From: Deltaproteobacteria bacterium
GTDB lineage: Bacteria > Myxococcota_A > Polyangia > Haliangiales > Haliangiaceae
Assembly (NCBI GenBank): GCA_013812655.1
Contig: JACCTC010000032.1
Coordinates: 1 to 35,485 of the forward strand
Length of the DNA: 35,485 nucleotides
Direction of reading: 5' to 3'
Positions within the stretch are counted from its first letter, which is position 1; the number at the start of each line of letters is the position of its first letter. Made by a program: the position numbers and the translations under genes. Below the pieces are notes generated by a model that saw only the letters and a program-made list of their open reading frames with translations, had not been told where the DNA came from and made no database searches. Shown here in pieces: positions 1 through 9,218 of this stretch.

Positions 1-683
1 TCAACCTCGGGCACCTGTCGCTCGAGCACCGCGTGATCTGCGAGAACTTGTTCTGGGCCATCTGCGAGAAGGTCCACCTGATGTCGCACGGCAAGGAGCA
101 CATGCCCGAGGAGCTCGAGGGGCTCGAGAAGGCGCTGTCCGATACGTACTTCTGCAACTTCTCGATGTTCCAGTCAGTCCCCGACGCGTGGGCCGTCGAC
201 CAGCTGTTCCCGATCTGCCCGATCCACCGGCTCAACGAGGAGCCGACACACCGCGCGACGCTCGCCGACATCACGTGCGACTCCGACGGCAAGATCGATT
301 CGTTCATCGATCTGCGCGACGTCAAGCACGTGCTCGAGCTGCACCCCAAGGCCGAGGGCCAGGACTACTACCTCGGGATCTTCCTCGTCGGCGCGTACCA
401 GGAGATCCTCGGCGATCTCCACAACCTGTTCGGCGACACCAACACGGTTCACGTCCAGCTGTCTCCCGAGGGCGAGTACGACGTCAAGGAAGTGGTCGCA
501 GGCGATACCGTCAGCGAGGTCCTCGCGTTCGTCGATTACTCGCCGAGCGATCTGCTCGGTCGGTTGCGCAACAACGTCGAGAACGCGCTGCGCAAGAAGC
601 TGATGACCATCGAGGAGAGCCGGACGCTGATCAACCGGTTCCGCGAGGGCATGATCGGCTACACGTACCTCGGTCGCGAGTAG
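1..683 (+). CDS. speA: Biosynthetic arginine decarboxylase, C-terminal part (5' end outside window)
   Basis: The reading frame is open from the window edge (first full codon at base 3), so this is the last ~227 codons of a gene that begins upstream. The family is about 630-660 residues long. The visible part matches the C-terminal half of SpeA, the PLP-dependent arginine decarboxylase that makes agmatine, the first step of the agmatine route to putrescine. Recognisable blocks are AWAVDQLFPICPIHRLNEEP, the CDSDG motif (a substrate/PLP-site segment in this fold-III family) and GAYQEILGDLHNLFGDTN. The C terminus (RFREGMIGYTYLGRE) is typical. The internal GTG at 33 is not the true start, because conserved sequence continues before it. 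The gene ends convergently with the acetyltransferase gene, only 12 bp away, and I see no clear terminator between them. The identification is firm. Confidence 0.95.
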   Translation, partial: NLGHLSLEHRVICENLFWAICEKVHLMSHGKEHMPEELEGLEKALSDTYFCNFSMFQSVPDAWAVDQLFPICPIHRLNEEPTHRATLADITCDSDGKIDSFIDLRDVKHVLELHPKAEGQDYYLGIFLVGAYQEILGDLHNLFGDTNTVHVQLSPEGEYDVKEVVAGDTVSEVLAFVDYSPSDLLGRLRNNVENALRKKLMTIEESRTLINRFREGMIGYTYLGRE

Positions 684-695
684 CGCGCGGCTCGA

Positions 696-1220
696 TCACG
701 GGGACCCGTCCGCCGCCGCGGTCGCGAGCCGCTTCTGCCAGAACTCGACGTCGCACCACACGCCGTGCTTGAAGCCGGCGTCGCGCACGGTGCCGACCGA
801 GACGAAGCCGAAGGCGCGGTGCAGCGCGATGCTCGCGTCGTTCGGCAGCGTGATCCCGGCGATCGCCGAGCGAAAGCCACGCGTGGTGAGCTCGTCGAGC
901 AGCGCGCCGTAGAGCGCACGTCCGAAGCCGCGGCCGCGCACGTCGGGCGCGACGTAGAGCCCGATCTCCGTCGTCCAGTCGTAGGCCGCACGATCTCGCC
1001 ACGTTCCCGCCTTCGCGTAGCCAGCGACCCGCCCGGCTTCCTCGCAGACCAGCCACGGATAGCGCGCGCGGTAGCCAAGCCACATCTCGCCGAGCACCCG
1101 GGTCGCGAGCGGTTCGTAGGCGAAGTGGATGGTCGAGGTCGTGATGTAGTGGTTCGTGATCGCGGTGATCGACTCGAAGTCGTCATCGCGGGCGGGCCGG
1201 ATCAGCATCGCCTCCACCAT
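696..1220 (-). CDS. GNAT N-acetyltransferase, phosphinothricin acetyltransferase-like
   Basis: This 174-residue protein has the layout of the Pat/Bar/YncA branch of GNAT acetyltransferases. It opens with IRPARDDDFESITAITNHYI, followed by TSTIHFAYEP. The acetyl-CoA loop is VAPDVRGRGFGRALYGALL (R-G-R-G-F-G). A late motif reads LPNDASIALHRAFGFVSVGTVRDAGFKHG. Members N-acetylate small amines such as phosphinothricin, methionine sulfone or other amino acids in the cytoplasm; the substrate here cannot be told from sequence. The start is taken at the ATG at 1220. An in-frame ATG at 1208 (MLIRPA) is equally possible and would remove four residues. The gene is divergent from the small lipoprotein gene, with only 23 bp between the two start codons, so the promoters must overlap or lie inside the neighbouring genes. 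Confidence 0.88.
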   Translation of the reverse strand: MVEAMLIRPARDDDFESITAITNHYITTSTIHFAYEPLATRVLGEMWLGYRARYPWLVCEEAGRVAGYAKAGTWRDRAAYDWTTEIGLYVAPDVRGRGFGRALYGALLDELTTRGFRSAIAGITLPNDASIALHRAFGFVSVGTVRDAGFKHGVWCDVEFWQKRLATAAADGSP

Positions 1221-1243
1221 AACTTCGGCGTAGGATCGCGTCG

Positions 1244-1642
1244 ATGCGCTGGGTTTTTTTGATCGCGTTCCTGGTGCCGGCAGGTGCCGGTTGTTCGAAG
1301 CAGGCCGAGAAGAAGGCTCCGACGTGCGCGGAGGTCACCGACCACGTGCTGTCCGTGGTGCAGGTGGCGTATCCCGGTCACGGTGACATGGGCGGCCGTG
1401 GCAACCGCGACCTCGAGATCCAGCAGTGCGAGGCACGCAAGGTCTCGGCCAAGGAGCGCCGGTGCATCGTCGCCGCGAAGGACATGGCCGGCATCGCGGC
1501 GTGTCGCAAGGGGTCGATCCGTAACGACGGCCGCGACGACGGCCGCGACGACGGCCGCGACGGCCGCGACGACGCGAAGCCGCCCGCGCCCACGCCGACG
1601 GTGCCTCCGGTGCCCGCGCCCGCGACGCCGGCATCTCCCTGA
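1244..1642 (+). CDS. Small predicted lipoprotein with DGRD repeats and Pro-rich tail
   Basis: A 132-residue protein I do not recognise. It starts with a short hydrophobic signal (MRWVFLIAFLVPAGAGC), giving a probable lipid-attachment Cys17. The lipobox is weak, with Gly rather than Leu at -3. The central part contains Cys residues in CAEV, QQCEARK, RRCIVA and AACRKG. The arrangement resembles small myxobacterial periplasmic proteins with paired cysteines, but no family name can be given. A run of DGRD tetrads and a Pro/Ala/Thr-rich tail follow, which look like an unstructured spacer. AGGA lies about 8 nt before the ATG, supporting this start. The gene precedes the P5C dehydrogenase gene by 42 bp; co-transcription is possible but a functional link is not evident. 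Confidence 0.7.
   Translation: MRWVFLIAFLVPAGAGCSKQAEKKAPTCAEVTDHVLSVVQVAYPGHGDMGGRGNRDLEIQQCEARKVSAKERRCIVAAKDMAGIAACRKGSIRNDGRDDGRDDGRDGRDDAKPPAPTPTVPPVPAPATPASP
1526..1573 (+). repeat. In-frame 12-bp tandem repeat (GACGGCCGCGAC)
   Basis: Three perfect copies of the 12-mer GACGGCCGCGAC are followed by a partial copy (GGCCGCGACGAC). They encode DGRD-DGRD-DGRD-GRDD inside the small lipoprotein. The unit is a multiple of three, so changes in copy number keep the frame and only alter the length of a charged linker. GGCCGCGACGAC is a shortened unit, consistent with slippage. Confidence 0.9.
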
Positions 1643-1684
1643 GGGCCGGCTTCGGGAGCTCCGATCGCGTGGTACACGTGCGAC

Positions 1685-3316
<1,632 letters not shown>

Positions 3317-3353
3317 CGATCGCTGCTGACAGCCTGCGAACCCGTCGTCACGG

Positions 3354-3369
3354 CGCGAGATATTTCGCG
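3354..3369. promoter_or_regulatory. Near-palindrome between pruA and the repeat protein gene
   Basis: CGCGAGATATTTCGCG is 14/16 self-complementary, with perfect 5-bp outer arms (CGCGA/TCGCG) around an AT-rich centre that stands out in this GC-rich DNA. It lies about 90 bp before the ATG of the downstream gene, where an operator could sit. It could equally be chance. There is no T-tract, so a terminator is less likely. Confidence 0.25.
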
Positions 3370-3459
3370 GACACCGTACGTCGCGGCCTGTCGCACCCCT
3401 GGCGGGTTCCCACATTCATCACCATGATTCGCGCGCGCAACCTCGCGCATCGGAGTGAC

Positions 3460-6219
3460 ATGAACCGAAAGCTCGTCGGTGGACTGGTCGCGCTCGTGGT
3501 CGCGCTCGTTGCGGTGTGGTTCCTGTGGTTGCGTGGCGATGGCGACAAGCCGAAGCCCGCAGGAGGCAGCGGTCGGACCGCGGAGATCACGCCGTCGGCG
3601 ACGCCTCCCGCAAATCCCGACGAGGAGGCCGACGCACCGCGCGCGATGGCGCCGCGATGGTCGCTCGATCTCGATCCGGCCGGACCGATCCGGCTCGAGG
3701 GCCAGGTGGTCGGCCCCGACGGCAAGGGCGTCGCCGGCGCCGAGGTCTGGCTCAGCTCGGTGCCGCCGCGCACCGCCAAGGCCGAGGAGGACGGCACGTT
3801 CTCGTTCGACAAGCTCGTCGGGCGCACCTATGCGCTCTCCGCAAAATCCGGCGCTCTGATCGGCGGCATGACGTACAAGCTGACCGCGAGCAGCGACCCC
3901 GTCGTGATCCGGCTCGGCGAGGGCGCGACCGTGGTCGTCAGCGTCGTCGACGAGGGCAAGCGTCCGGTCGCGAACGCCGAGGTCCGCTCGGGCGACGCGC
4001 ACGAGACGACGGCGCGGACCGACGGCAAGGGCGAGGCGACGCTCAAGCCGCTGACGCCGGGGTACGCCGGCGTCGAGGTCCAGGCCGACGGCTATGCACC
4101 GGCGACCGGGTTCACCACCGTCGGCTCGGCCGGCGCGGTCGGCCGGCTCACGATCACGATGCATCGCGGCTTTGCGATCTCGGGTCACGTGGTCGACGAC
4201 ACCGGCAAGCCCGTCGCGAAGGCGCACGTCAGCGTCGGCGGGTTCGGTGGCTTCGAGCGCTTCGAGCGCGAGCCGCCGGCGAGTGGCAAGCCGGATCCGA
4301 ACATCGCGACCACCGACGACAAGGGACAGTTCTCGATCCGCGCGGTCGCCGCCGGCACGCACATCCTCGCGGCGATCGACGGCGAGCATGCACCGGTGCG
4401 GTCCGCGCCGATCACCGTCACCGATCGCGCGATCACCGGCGTCCAGCTCGTCATGAAGGCCGGCGGGGTCATCGCGGGGACCGTCGTCGACGCCACCAAG
4501 AAGCCGGTCGCGTATGCCACCGTGCGGGTCGCCGGTGCGGACGAGCAGATGATGCAGGTCGCGGGACGCCAGGCTACGACCGATGCCACGGGCGCGTTCG
4601 AGCTGCGTGGCGTGTCCCGGGCCAAGCTCCAGGCGCGCGCCGAATCGGAGAGCGCCGCGAGCAAGCTCCTCACGCTCGACCTCACCGAGAAGCGCGAGGC
4701 CCGCGACCTCGAGCTCGTACTCGACGTGACCGGCACGATCTCCGGCATCGTCGTCGACGACAAGGGCGCGCCGGTTCCCGAGGTTCAGGTCAGCGCGTTT
4801 CCCGACATCCTCGGCGGCGAGTCGATGGAGGGCATGATGCTCGCCAGCATGTCGCCGGCGACCACCGACGGCGCCGGTGCGTTCACGATCACCGGGCTAC
4901 CCGACGGCGCGTACCGGCTGTGGGCCGCGCGCTCGACCAGCAGCAGCGGCGGGTGGGGTCGCGACCACACGTCGGCGAAGACCGGCGACAAGAACGTGCG
5001 GATCACGCTCGCCGCGGCGGGAGGCATCAAGGGAACGATCGTCACGCAGGACGGTGGCGGTGCACCGAAGCTCGCAAACGTCAGTGTCGGCTGGCAGGCC
5101 CCGACGCCGGCGCAGGACGGCGCGTTCGAGATCAGGGAGCTCGCGGCCGGAACCTACGACGTCACGTTCCGCGGCCCTGATTTCGCGGTCACCACGAAGC
5201 GAGACGTCAAGGTCGAGCCCGGCAAGACCGTCGATCTCGGCGCGGTCACCGTGCATCGCGGCCGCAAGGTCACCGGCAAGGTCGTCGATCGCAAGGGCCA
5301 GCCGATCGCCGGGGCCAAGGTCAAGCTCGGCGAGATGCTGATGTTCTCCGACGACGACAAGCCCGACGACGACGAGGACGCGACGGAGAACATGGGCGGC
5401 ATCCGCTCGGCGGTCTCCGACCAGGACGGCCGGTTCTCGATCATCGGCGTGCCGGCCAAGGCGACGACGCTCGCCGCCGATCATCCGACCGCGGGCCGCT
5501 CGGTGTCGGTGGCGATCCTCGACGGCAAGCAAGATCCGCTGCCCGTCACGCTGACGCTGCGTGGCTTCGGCTCGATCTCCGGCAAGGTCACGCAACAGGG
5601 CAAGCCACTCGCGAACGTGGCGGTCACGCATTCGTCCAGGGGTGGAGGCGCGCAGCTCGGCGCCGCCGAGACTGACGACCAGGGCAACTTCACGATGAAG
5701 AAGGTCCCCGAGGGCGCGGTCGTCCTCCAGGTGATGCAGAACAAGATGATGTCGATGAAGACGACGACGGCCAACACCCAGGTCACCGCTGGCAAGGAGA
5801 CCAAGGTGACGATCGACTTCCCGGTCGGTCAGGTCACGCTCGTCGTCCAGATCAAGGCAGCGGCTGGCCACAAGGTCGATGCGGCGCAGGTCTTCCTGTT
5901 CTCGGGGACCGCGCTGCCCGCGAATGGTAAGCAGCTGATGGACAGCTTCATCGCGGGCGGCGCGCAGGGCATGAAGTTCTGGTTCGGCGAGGGCAAGCCG
6001 CTGCCGGAGTTCGACGAGCTCGTCCCCGGTGACTACTCGATCTGCACGATCCCGATCACGGGTGACATGGGCGATCCGCAGTTCATGCAGCGCATCAACG
6101 AGAACGTCGCGACCCTGAAGGTGTATTGCCGCAAGGCCACGGTCGCCGCCGCACCGCTGAAGCAGACGATGACGCAGGAGGTCCCGGCGATGACCCCGCT
6201 GCCGGCGCCGGCAAACTGA
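3460..6219 (+). CDS. Membrane-anchored protein with eight carboxypeptidase-regulatory-like (CarboxypepD_reg) repeats
   Basis: A 919-residue protein with one N-terminal membrane segment (about residues 4-25, followed by LRGDGDK). A Pro/Ala-rich linker follows, then a chain of roughly eight Ig-like beta repeats. Each repeat begins with a variant of xGxVVDxxGKPVAxAxV: VVGPDGKGVAGAEV, VVDDTGKPVAKAHV, VVDATKKPVAYATV, VVDDKGAPVPEVQV, VVDRKGQPIAGAKV, VTQQGKPLANVAV and others. These correspond to the PF13620 type, found in secreted and envelope proteins with a structural or ligand-binding role. The start is placed at 3460, where GGAG sits 5 nt upstream, rather than at the in-frame ATG at 3424, which would put polar residues ahead of the anchor. 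The bulk should face the periplasm or outside. A C-terminal stretch (about residues 790-890) is less repeat-like. The gene ends 3 bp from the broken histidine kinase on the other strand. Confidence 0.85.
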   Translation: MNRKLVGGLVALVVALVAVWFLWLRGDGDKPKPAGGSGRTAEITPSATPPANPDEEADAPRAMAPRWSLDLDPAGPIRLEGQVVGPDGKGVAGAEVWLSSVPPRTAKAEEDGTFSFDKLVGRTYALSAKSGALIGGMTYKLTASSDPVVIRLGEGATVVVSVVDEGKRPVANAEVRSGDAHETTARTDGKGEATLKPLTPGYAGVEVQADGYAPATGFTTVGSAGAVGRLTITMHRGFAISGHVVDDTGKPVAKAHVSVGGFGGFERFEREPPASGKPDPNIATTDDKGQFSIRAVAAGTHILAAIDGEHAPVRSAPITVTDRAITGVQLVMKAGGVIAGTVVDATKKPVAYATVRVAGADEQMMQVAGRQATTDATGAFELRGVSRAKLQARAESESAASKLLTLDLTEKREARDLELVLDVTGTISGIVVDDKGAPVPEVQVSAFPDILGGESMEGMMLASMSPATTDGAGAFTITGLPDGAYRLWAARSTSSSGGWGRDHTSAKTGDKNVRITLAAAGGIKGTIVTQDGGGAPKLANVSVGWQAPTPAQDGAFEIRELAAGTYDVTFRGPDFAVTTKRDVKVEPGKTVDLGAVTVHRGRKVTGKVVDRKGQPIAGAKVKLGEMLMFSDDDKPDDDEDATENMGGIRSAVSDQDGRFSIIGVPAKATTLAADHPTAGRSVSVAILDGKQDPLPVTLTLRGFGSISGKVTQQGKPLANVAVTHSSRGGGAQLGAAETDDQGNFTMKKVPEGAVVLQVMQNKMMSMKTTTANTQVTAGKETKVTIDFPVGQVTLVVQIKAAAGHKVDAAQVFLFSGTALPANGKQLMDSFIAGGAQGMKFWFGEGKPLPEFDELVPGDYSICTIPITGDMGDPQFMQRINENVATLKVYCRKATVAAAPLKQTMTQEVPAMTPLPAPAN

Positions 6220-6222
6220 CGA

Positions 6223-7080
6223 TCAGCCGCCGGCCGTGACGACCGGGAGCGTGATGCGAAACGTGGTGCCGTGACCCGGCTTGCTGGACACGGCGATCGC
6301 ACCGCCCGCGCGCGCGACGATGCGATGCACGATGGACAGGCCGAGACCGGTGCCCTTCCCGATCTCCTTGGTCGTGAAGAACGGATCGAACATCTTGCGC
6401 TGGGTCGCGGCATCCATGCCGGTGCCGGTGTCGGTCACCGCGAGCACGCCATAGCGACCCGCACGCAGGCCACCGGTGGCCGCGCCGTCGTCATCGACAA
6501 CGAGAAGCTCGGTCTCGATCGTGATCCGACCTCCGTCCGGCATCGCGTCTCGCGCGTTCACGACGAGGTTCATCAGGACCTGCGTCACCTCACCGGGATC
6601 CGCGAGCACGTGAGGGATCGGACGCTGGTGCACGACGATCGCGATCCGTGCGTCGATCAGGCGGTTCAGCATCGGGATGATGCCCGCGAGGGTCGCGCCG
6701 AGGTCGATCGCCGGCGGCGCGACGACGCTGCGGCGGCTCACCGCGAGCAGCTGCCGCGTGATGACGGCTGCTCGTTCGGAGGCTAACCGGATCTCGGTCG
6801 CATAGTTGCGGCGCACGTCGCCTGCGCCGTGCGAGTCTTCGAGTCGCGGCCGGTGTTGCGCACGACGTCAACAACATGCTCGCGGTGATCGCGAGCTACG
6901 CCTGCCTGGGTGGTCCGCGTCCATCTTGTGGACCTGACCGAGCTGCTCGTCGTTCCCTTGCGCGCTGTCCCGCAATTGCTCGCGCTCGGTGACGTCGTTC
7001 GCGAGCACGAGCCGGATATGCTCGCCGTCGACGACGAAGTCATTCGCGATACATCGTCGTGGATTCGAAGCATTCATCAC
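6223..7080 (-). pseudogene. Broken PAS-type sensor histidine kinase (HATPase intact, H-box inverted, PAS truncated)
   Basis: Three pieces of one histidine kinase can be read. On the minus strand from 7080 comes the end of a PAS domain (HIRLVLANDVTEREQL) running to VHKMDA, the usual lead-in to a HisKA domain. There the frame leaves homology and hits a stop. On the minus strand from about 6840 to 6223 comes the rest: EIRLASERAAVITRQLL, the N-box NLVVNARDAMPDGG, the G1 box DTGTGM and the G2 box GKGTGLGLSIVHR, a complete ATPase core. The missing middle, including the phospho-accepting His, is present but encoded on the plus strand. A GTG at 6816 could start a 197-residue ATPase-only product, but it would lack the H-box. 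The PAS piece has a good ribosome site (GGAAGGTGAGG) before ATG 7077 yet covers only the domain's end, so the N terminus is also degraded. Inactive as a kinase unless the segment is flipped back, or the assembly is wrong here. Confidence 0.75.
6834..6915 (+). other. Inverted H-box segment of the histidine kinase
   Basis: Read on the plus strand, codons 6849-6902 give AGVAHDVNNMLAVIASYA, preceded by R-V-A. This is the GVAHDxNN H-box with the phospho-accepting histidine, as in CheY-linked PAS kinases. Flipping about 6834-6915 joins VHKMDA to this block at the family's normal spacing, and then to GAGDVRRNYATEIRL. One continuous frame results across both junctions. The exact breakpoints are uncertain by about 6 nt each side. 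Only a 5-bp inverted match (CGCGG at 6845-6849, CCGCG at 6915-6919) is seen near the ends, so no recombinase site is evident. Confidence 0.75.
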
Positions 7081-7216
7081 GCCTCACCTTCCCCTGCGCT
7101 GGTTTCCCGCGAAGCGGCCCTTGCTGGACGACTCCCCCTCGACTGCAGACCATCATAGGACGCGATGAGAGCGCGTCAACCGAGCGATCGCAGGGCGAAG
7201 CCGCCCACGTGTCACA

Positions 7217-8014
7217 ATGAGCCGCGTGACGGCCCATCCGACGCTGACCGCTGACGAAATCTTCGAGGAAGTAATCGTCGCACCCCGTCGCGCCTTCCCG
7301 GTGCTGCCCGACACGCGCGTGATCGAGCGGCCGGGCTGGTTGCAGATCGTGACGCCATCGATCAAGACCGGCGGCCTCAACGAGGTCATCTACTCGGCGC
7401 TCCCCGACGACGAGGCCGAGGCCATCATCGACGCGACGCTCGCGCAATACCGCGAGCTCGGCCTCAAGTTCCGGTGGAACGCGGGCCCCGGCAGCGCTCC
7501 GGCGGACCTCGGTACGCGGCTCTTGCGATGCGGCCTCGTCGAGAGCTGGGGTCGCGGCATGGCGCGGACGATCGACGACACGATCGTTGCCGATGCAGCG
7601 ATCGCAGTCGACGCGGTCGACGCCACGAACGTCGACGTGTTCTCGCGCGTGATGGCCGAGGGCTGGGACACCGAGGTCACCGCGATCGCAGCGCTCAACC
7701 GCGCGCTGGTCGCCGCGCCCGGCGTTCGAACGGAAAGCCGGCAACGCATGTTCATCGCGTCGTGCGACCGCGAGCCCGCAGCGACCGCGAGCTACGTCGC
7801 GCTACCGCGCTCGGCCTATCTCGTCGGTGGCGTGGTGCTGCCGCGATTTCGCGGGCGTGGCCTCTATCGCGCGCTCGTCAACGCACGCCTCGTCGACGCG
7901 CGTGCGCGTGGGCTCGTGCTCGCGACCTCGCACGCCCGCGAGGCCACCTCTGCCCCGATCCTCGAACGCCTCGGCTTCACCACCGTCTGCCGCTTCCCGC
8001 TCTACTTCGGCTGA
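7217..8014 (+). CDS. GNAT-family acetyltransferase with extra N-terminal domain
   Basis: A 265-residue protein whose C-terminal third carries a GNAT acetyl-CoA signature: SAYLVGGVVLPRFRGRGLYR (R-G-R-G-L-Y-R loop), then ALVNARLVDARARGLVLATS and a terminal ILERLGFTTVCRFPLYF, the usual end of a GNAT fold. The first ~130 residues (LTADEIFEEVIVAPRR...) probably form a second, degenerate GNAT-like half, as in tandem GNAT proteins. The substrate is unknown. The ATG at 7217 follows a 140-bp spacer after the broken kinase; no strong Shine-Dalgarno is visible. The lipoprotein gene starts 30 bp downstream, so the two may share a transcript. Confidence 0.75.
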   Translation: MSRVTAHPTLTADEIFEEVIVAPRRAFPVLPDTRVIERPGWLQIVTPSIKTGGLNEVIYSALPDDEAEAIIDATLAQYRELGLKFRWNAGPGSAPADLGTRLLRCGLVESWGRGMARTIDDTIVADAAIAVDAVDATNVDVFSRVMAEGWDTEVTAIAALNRALVAAPGVRTESRQRMFIASCDREPAATASYVALPRSAYLVGGVVLPRFRGRGLYRALVNARLVDARARGLVLATSHAREATSAPILERLGFTTVCRFPLYFG

Positions 8015-8044
8015 TGAGGCGTGAGATCATGTAACAATGAGGAC

Positions 8045-8842
8045 ATGCGCCGCCTGCTGTGGTTTTTGGTTCTGGCCGGCTGCGATCAGGTCCTGGGGCT
8101 TGGTGATCCACCCGACGCAGCGCCTCCCCTGGCGATGCACGACGAGGATCTCGACGGCTTCGATGACTCGATCGACGTCTGCCCCGGCGTGCTTGACGAT
8201 CAGCGGGATGGTGACGACGACCGGGTCGGTGACGCGTGCGATCCGCACCCGACGTCGCCGACGGATCGGCTGCGCTTGTTTGCCAGCTTCGACACGTTCA
8301 CGGGCTGGAGCTCGCGGGCAGGCGACTGGATGCCGGTCGACGGCGGGCTCCAAGTCTCCTCGGTCGCCAACAGTCAGCTCACGGTCCTCGAGCTCGGGGA
8401 GCTCGTGGATCCGACGATCCTGGCGACCCTCGACGTCGTGGTTCAGGAACAGGCTCTCGCGCATCGCGCCGGGGTCTACCTGATCACCTCGCTCGACAAT
8501 ACCGGTGTGTTCCCGCCCGGCTTGACCTGCTACTACGACGGCGCCACCGCGCACCTGGGCCTATGGGATCATCGAACGGATCCGCTCGTTCCCTACGGCG
8601 GGAGTGCCGCGCCGGTCGGCTGGCCGCTTCACTTCATGTTGCAGGCCAGCACGAGCTCCATGACGACGACGGGCGGACCGCCGCGCTGCGCGGCGACCTT
8701 CTTGCCCACCGGAGAGGAAGTGTCGCGGGTGCCGGCCGGCAATCCCGCGCCAATCGCGAGAGCCCAGGTCGCGTTGTGGACCCAGAACGGCGGCGCGACG
8801 TTTGGCTCGGTCACCGTGTACGATCGCAAACCGCCGAGCTGA
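8045..8842 (+). CDS. Predicted lipoprotein with Asp-rich (thrombospondin type 3-like) calcium-binding repeats
   Basis: Taking the ATG at 8045, the 265-residue product starts MRRLLWFLVLAGCDQVLGLG, a clean lipobox (LAGC, Cys13). The in-frame ATG at 8021 would put eight polar residues in front and is less likely. Residues ~30-66 hold Asp-rich loops (DEDLDGFDDSIDVCPGVLDD, then DGDDDRVGDACD) of the thrombospondin type 3 kind, which bind calcium. The rest (FASFDTFTGWSSRAGDW onward) looks like a beta-rich LamG/jelly-roll domain that could bind a ligand at the surface; this fold call is inferred. The order signal-lipobox-calcium loops-beta domain and the ending (RKPPS) are shared with the lipoprotein at 9219 (QRPPS), so the two are probably paralogues. 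Function unknown. Confidence 0.8.
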   Translation: MRRLLWFLVLAGCDQVLGLGDPPDAAPPLAMHDEDLDGFDDSIDVCPGVLDDQRDGDDDRVGDACDPHPTSPTDRLRLFASFDTFTGWSSRAGDWMPVDGGLQVSSVANSQLTVLELGELVDPTILATLDVVVQEQALAHRAGVYLITSLDNTGVFPPGLTCYYDGATAHLGLWDHRTDPLVPYGGSAAPVGWPLHFMLQASTSSMTTTGGPPRCAATFLPTGEEVSRVPAGNPAPIARAQVALWTQNGGATFGSVTVYDRKPPS

Positions 8843-8865
8843 CGGCAGCGCATGAGGCTCGGTCC

Positions 8866-8970
8866 GTGCGAAGACCTCGGGTCATCGACTCGGCGCTCTT
8901 GTACACCTTTGGCTCGGAGCTGGCGGAGGCGGACCGCCTGACGCTCCTCGAGTACATGAAGACGCTCTGA
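8866..8970 (+). pseudogene. Possible remnant of a c-type cytochrome/di-haem peroxidase C terminus
   Basis: From the GTG at 8866 a 34-codon frame ends VIDSALLYTFGSELAEADR then LTLLEYMKTL and stop. The final helix resembles the common C terminus of di-haem cytochrome c peroxidase-like and c-type cytochrome proteins (…DLxEYLKTL). No CxxCH haem motif precedes it, so if the resemblance is real it is only the tail of a lost gene. The match is short and could be chance. Confidence 0.25.
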
Positions 8971-9218
8971 CGATGATCCGTCGATCCGGATGGCCTCCCC
9001 GAGCGTACGGCTGTCATGAGCCGATTTGTCCAGCTCTTGTTCACGACAGGTCAGGCGTTGGCTGGTGCCGTCATCGCGACAGCATCTGCACTGTGGCTGG
9101 ACGAGCTGTGACGCTCATCGCATTCGCGCTGGCATTCGTGCTGCTCGAGGCCCTGCTCCATCCGCATCCTCGGGGATAGGTTCGCCGTCACAGCCGCGGC
9201 TTTTGTTACTCTAGGCCG
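8971..9218 (+). other. Spacer with two tiny overlapping hydrophobic reading frames
   Basis: No convincing gene lies between the two lipoprotein genes. Within this stretch ATG 9016 opens a 31-codon frame (MSRFVQLLFTTGQALAGAVI..., stop 9109-9111). GTG 9108 then overlaps that stop and opens a 23-codon frame (VTLIAFALAFVLLEALL..., stop ending at 9179). Both are membrane-like. There is no clear ribosome site before 9016, so they may be chance frames or a frameshifted remnant of a small membrane protein. Confidence 0.25.

Noticed and set aside
6834..6915. Site-specific invertible element (phase-variation switch)
   Set aside because: Kept only as a possibility within the inversion finding: no inverted repeats longer than 5 bp at the ends and no recombinase gene in the window.
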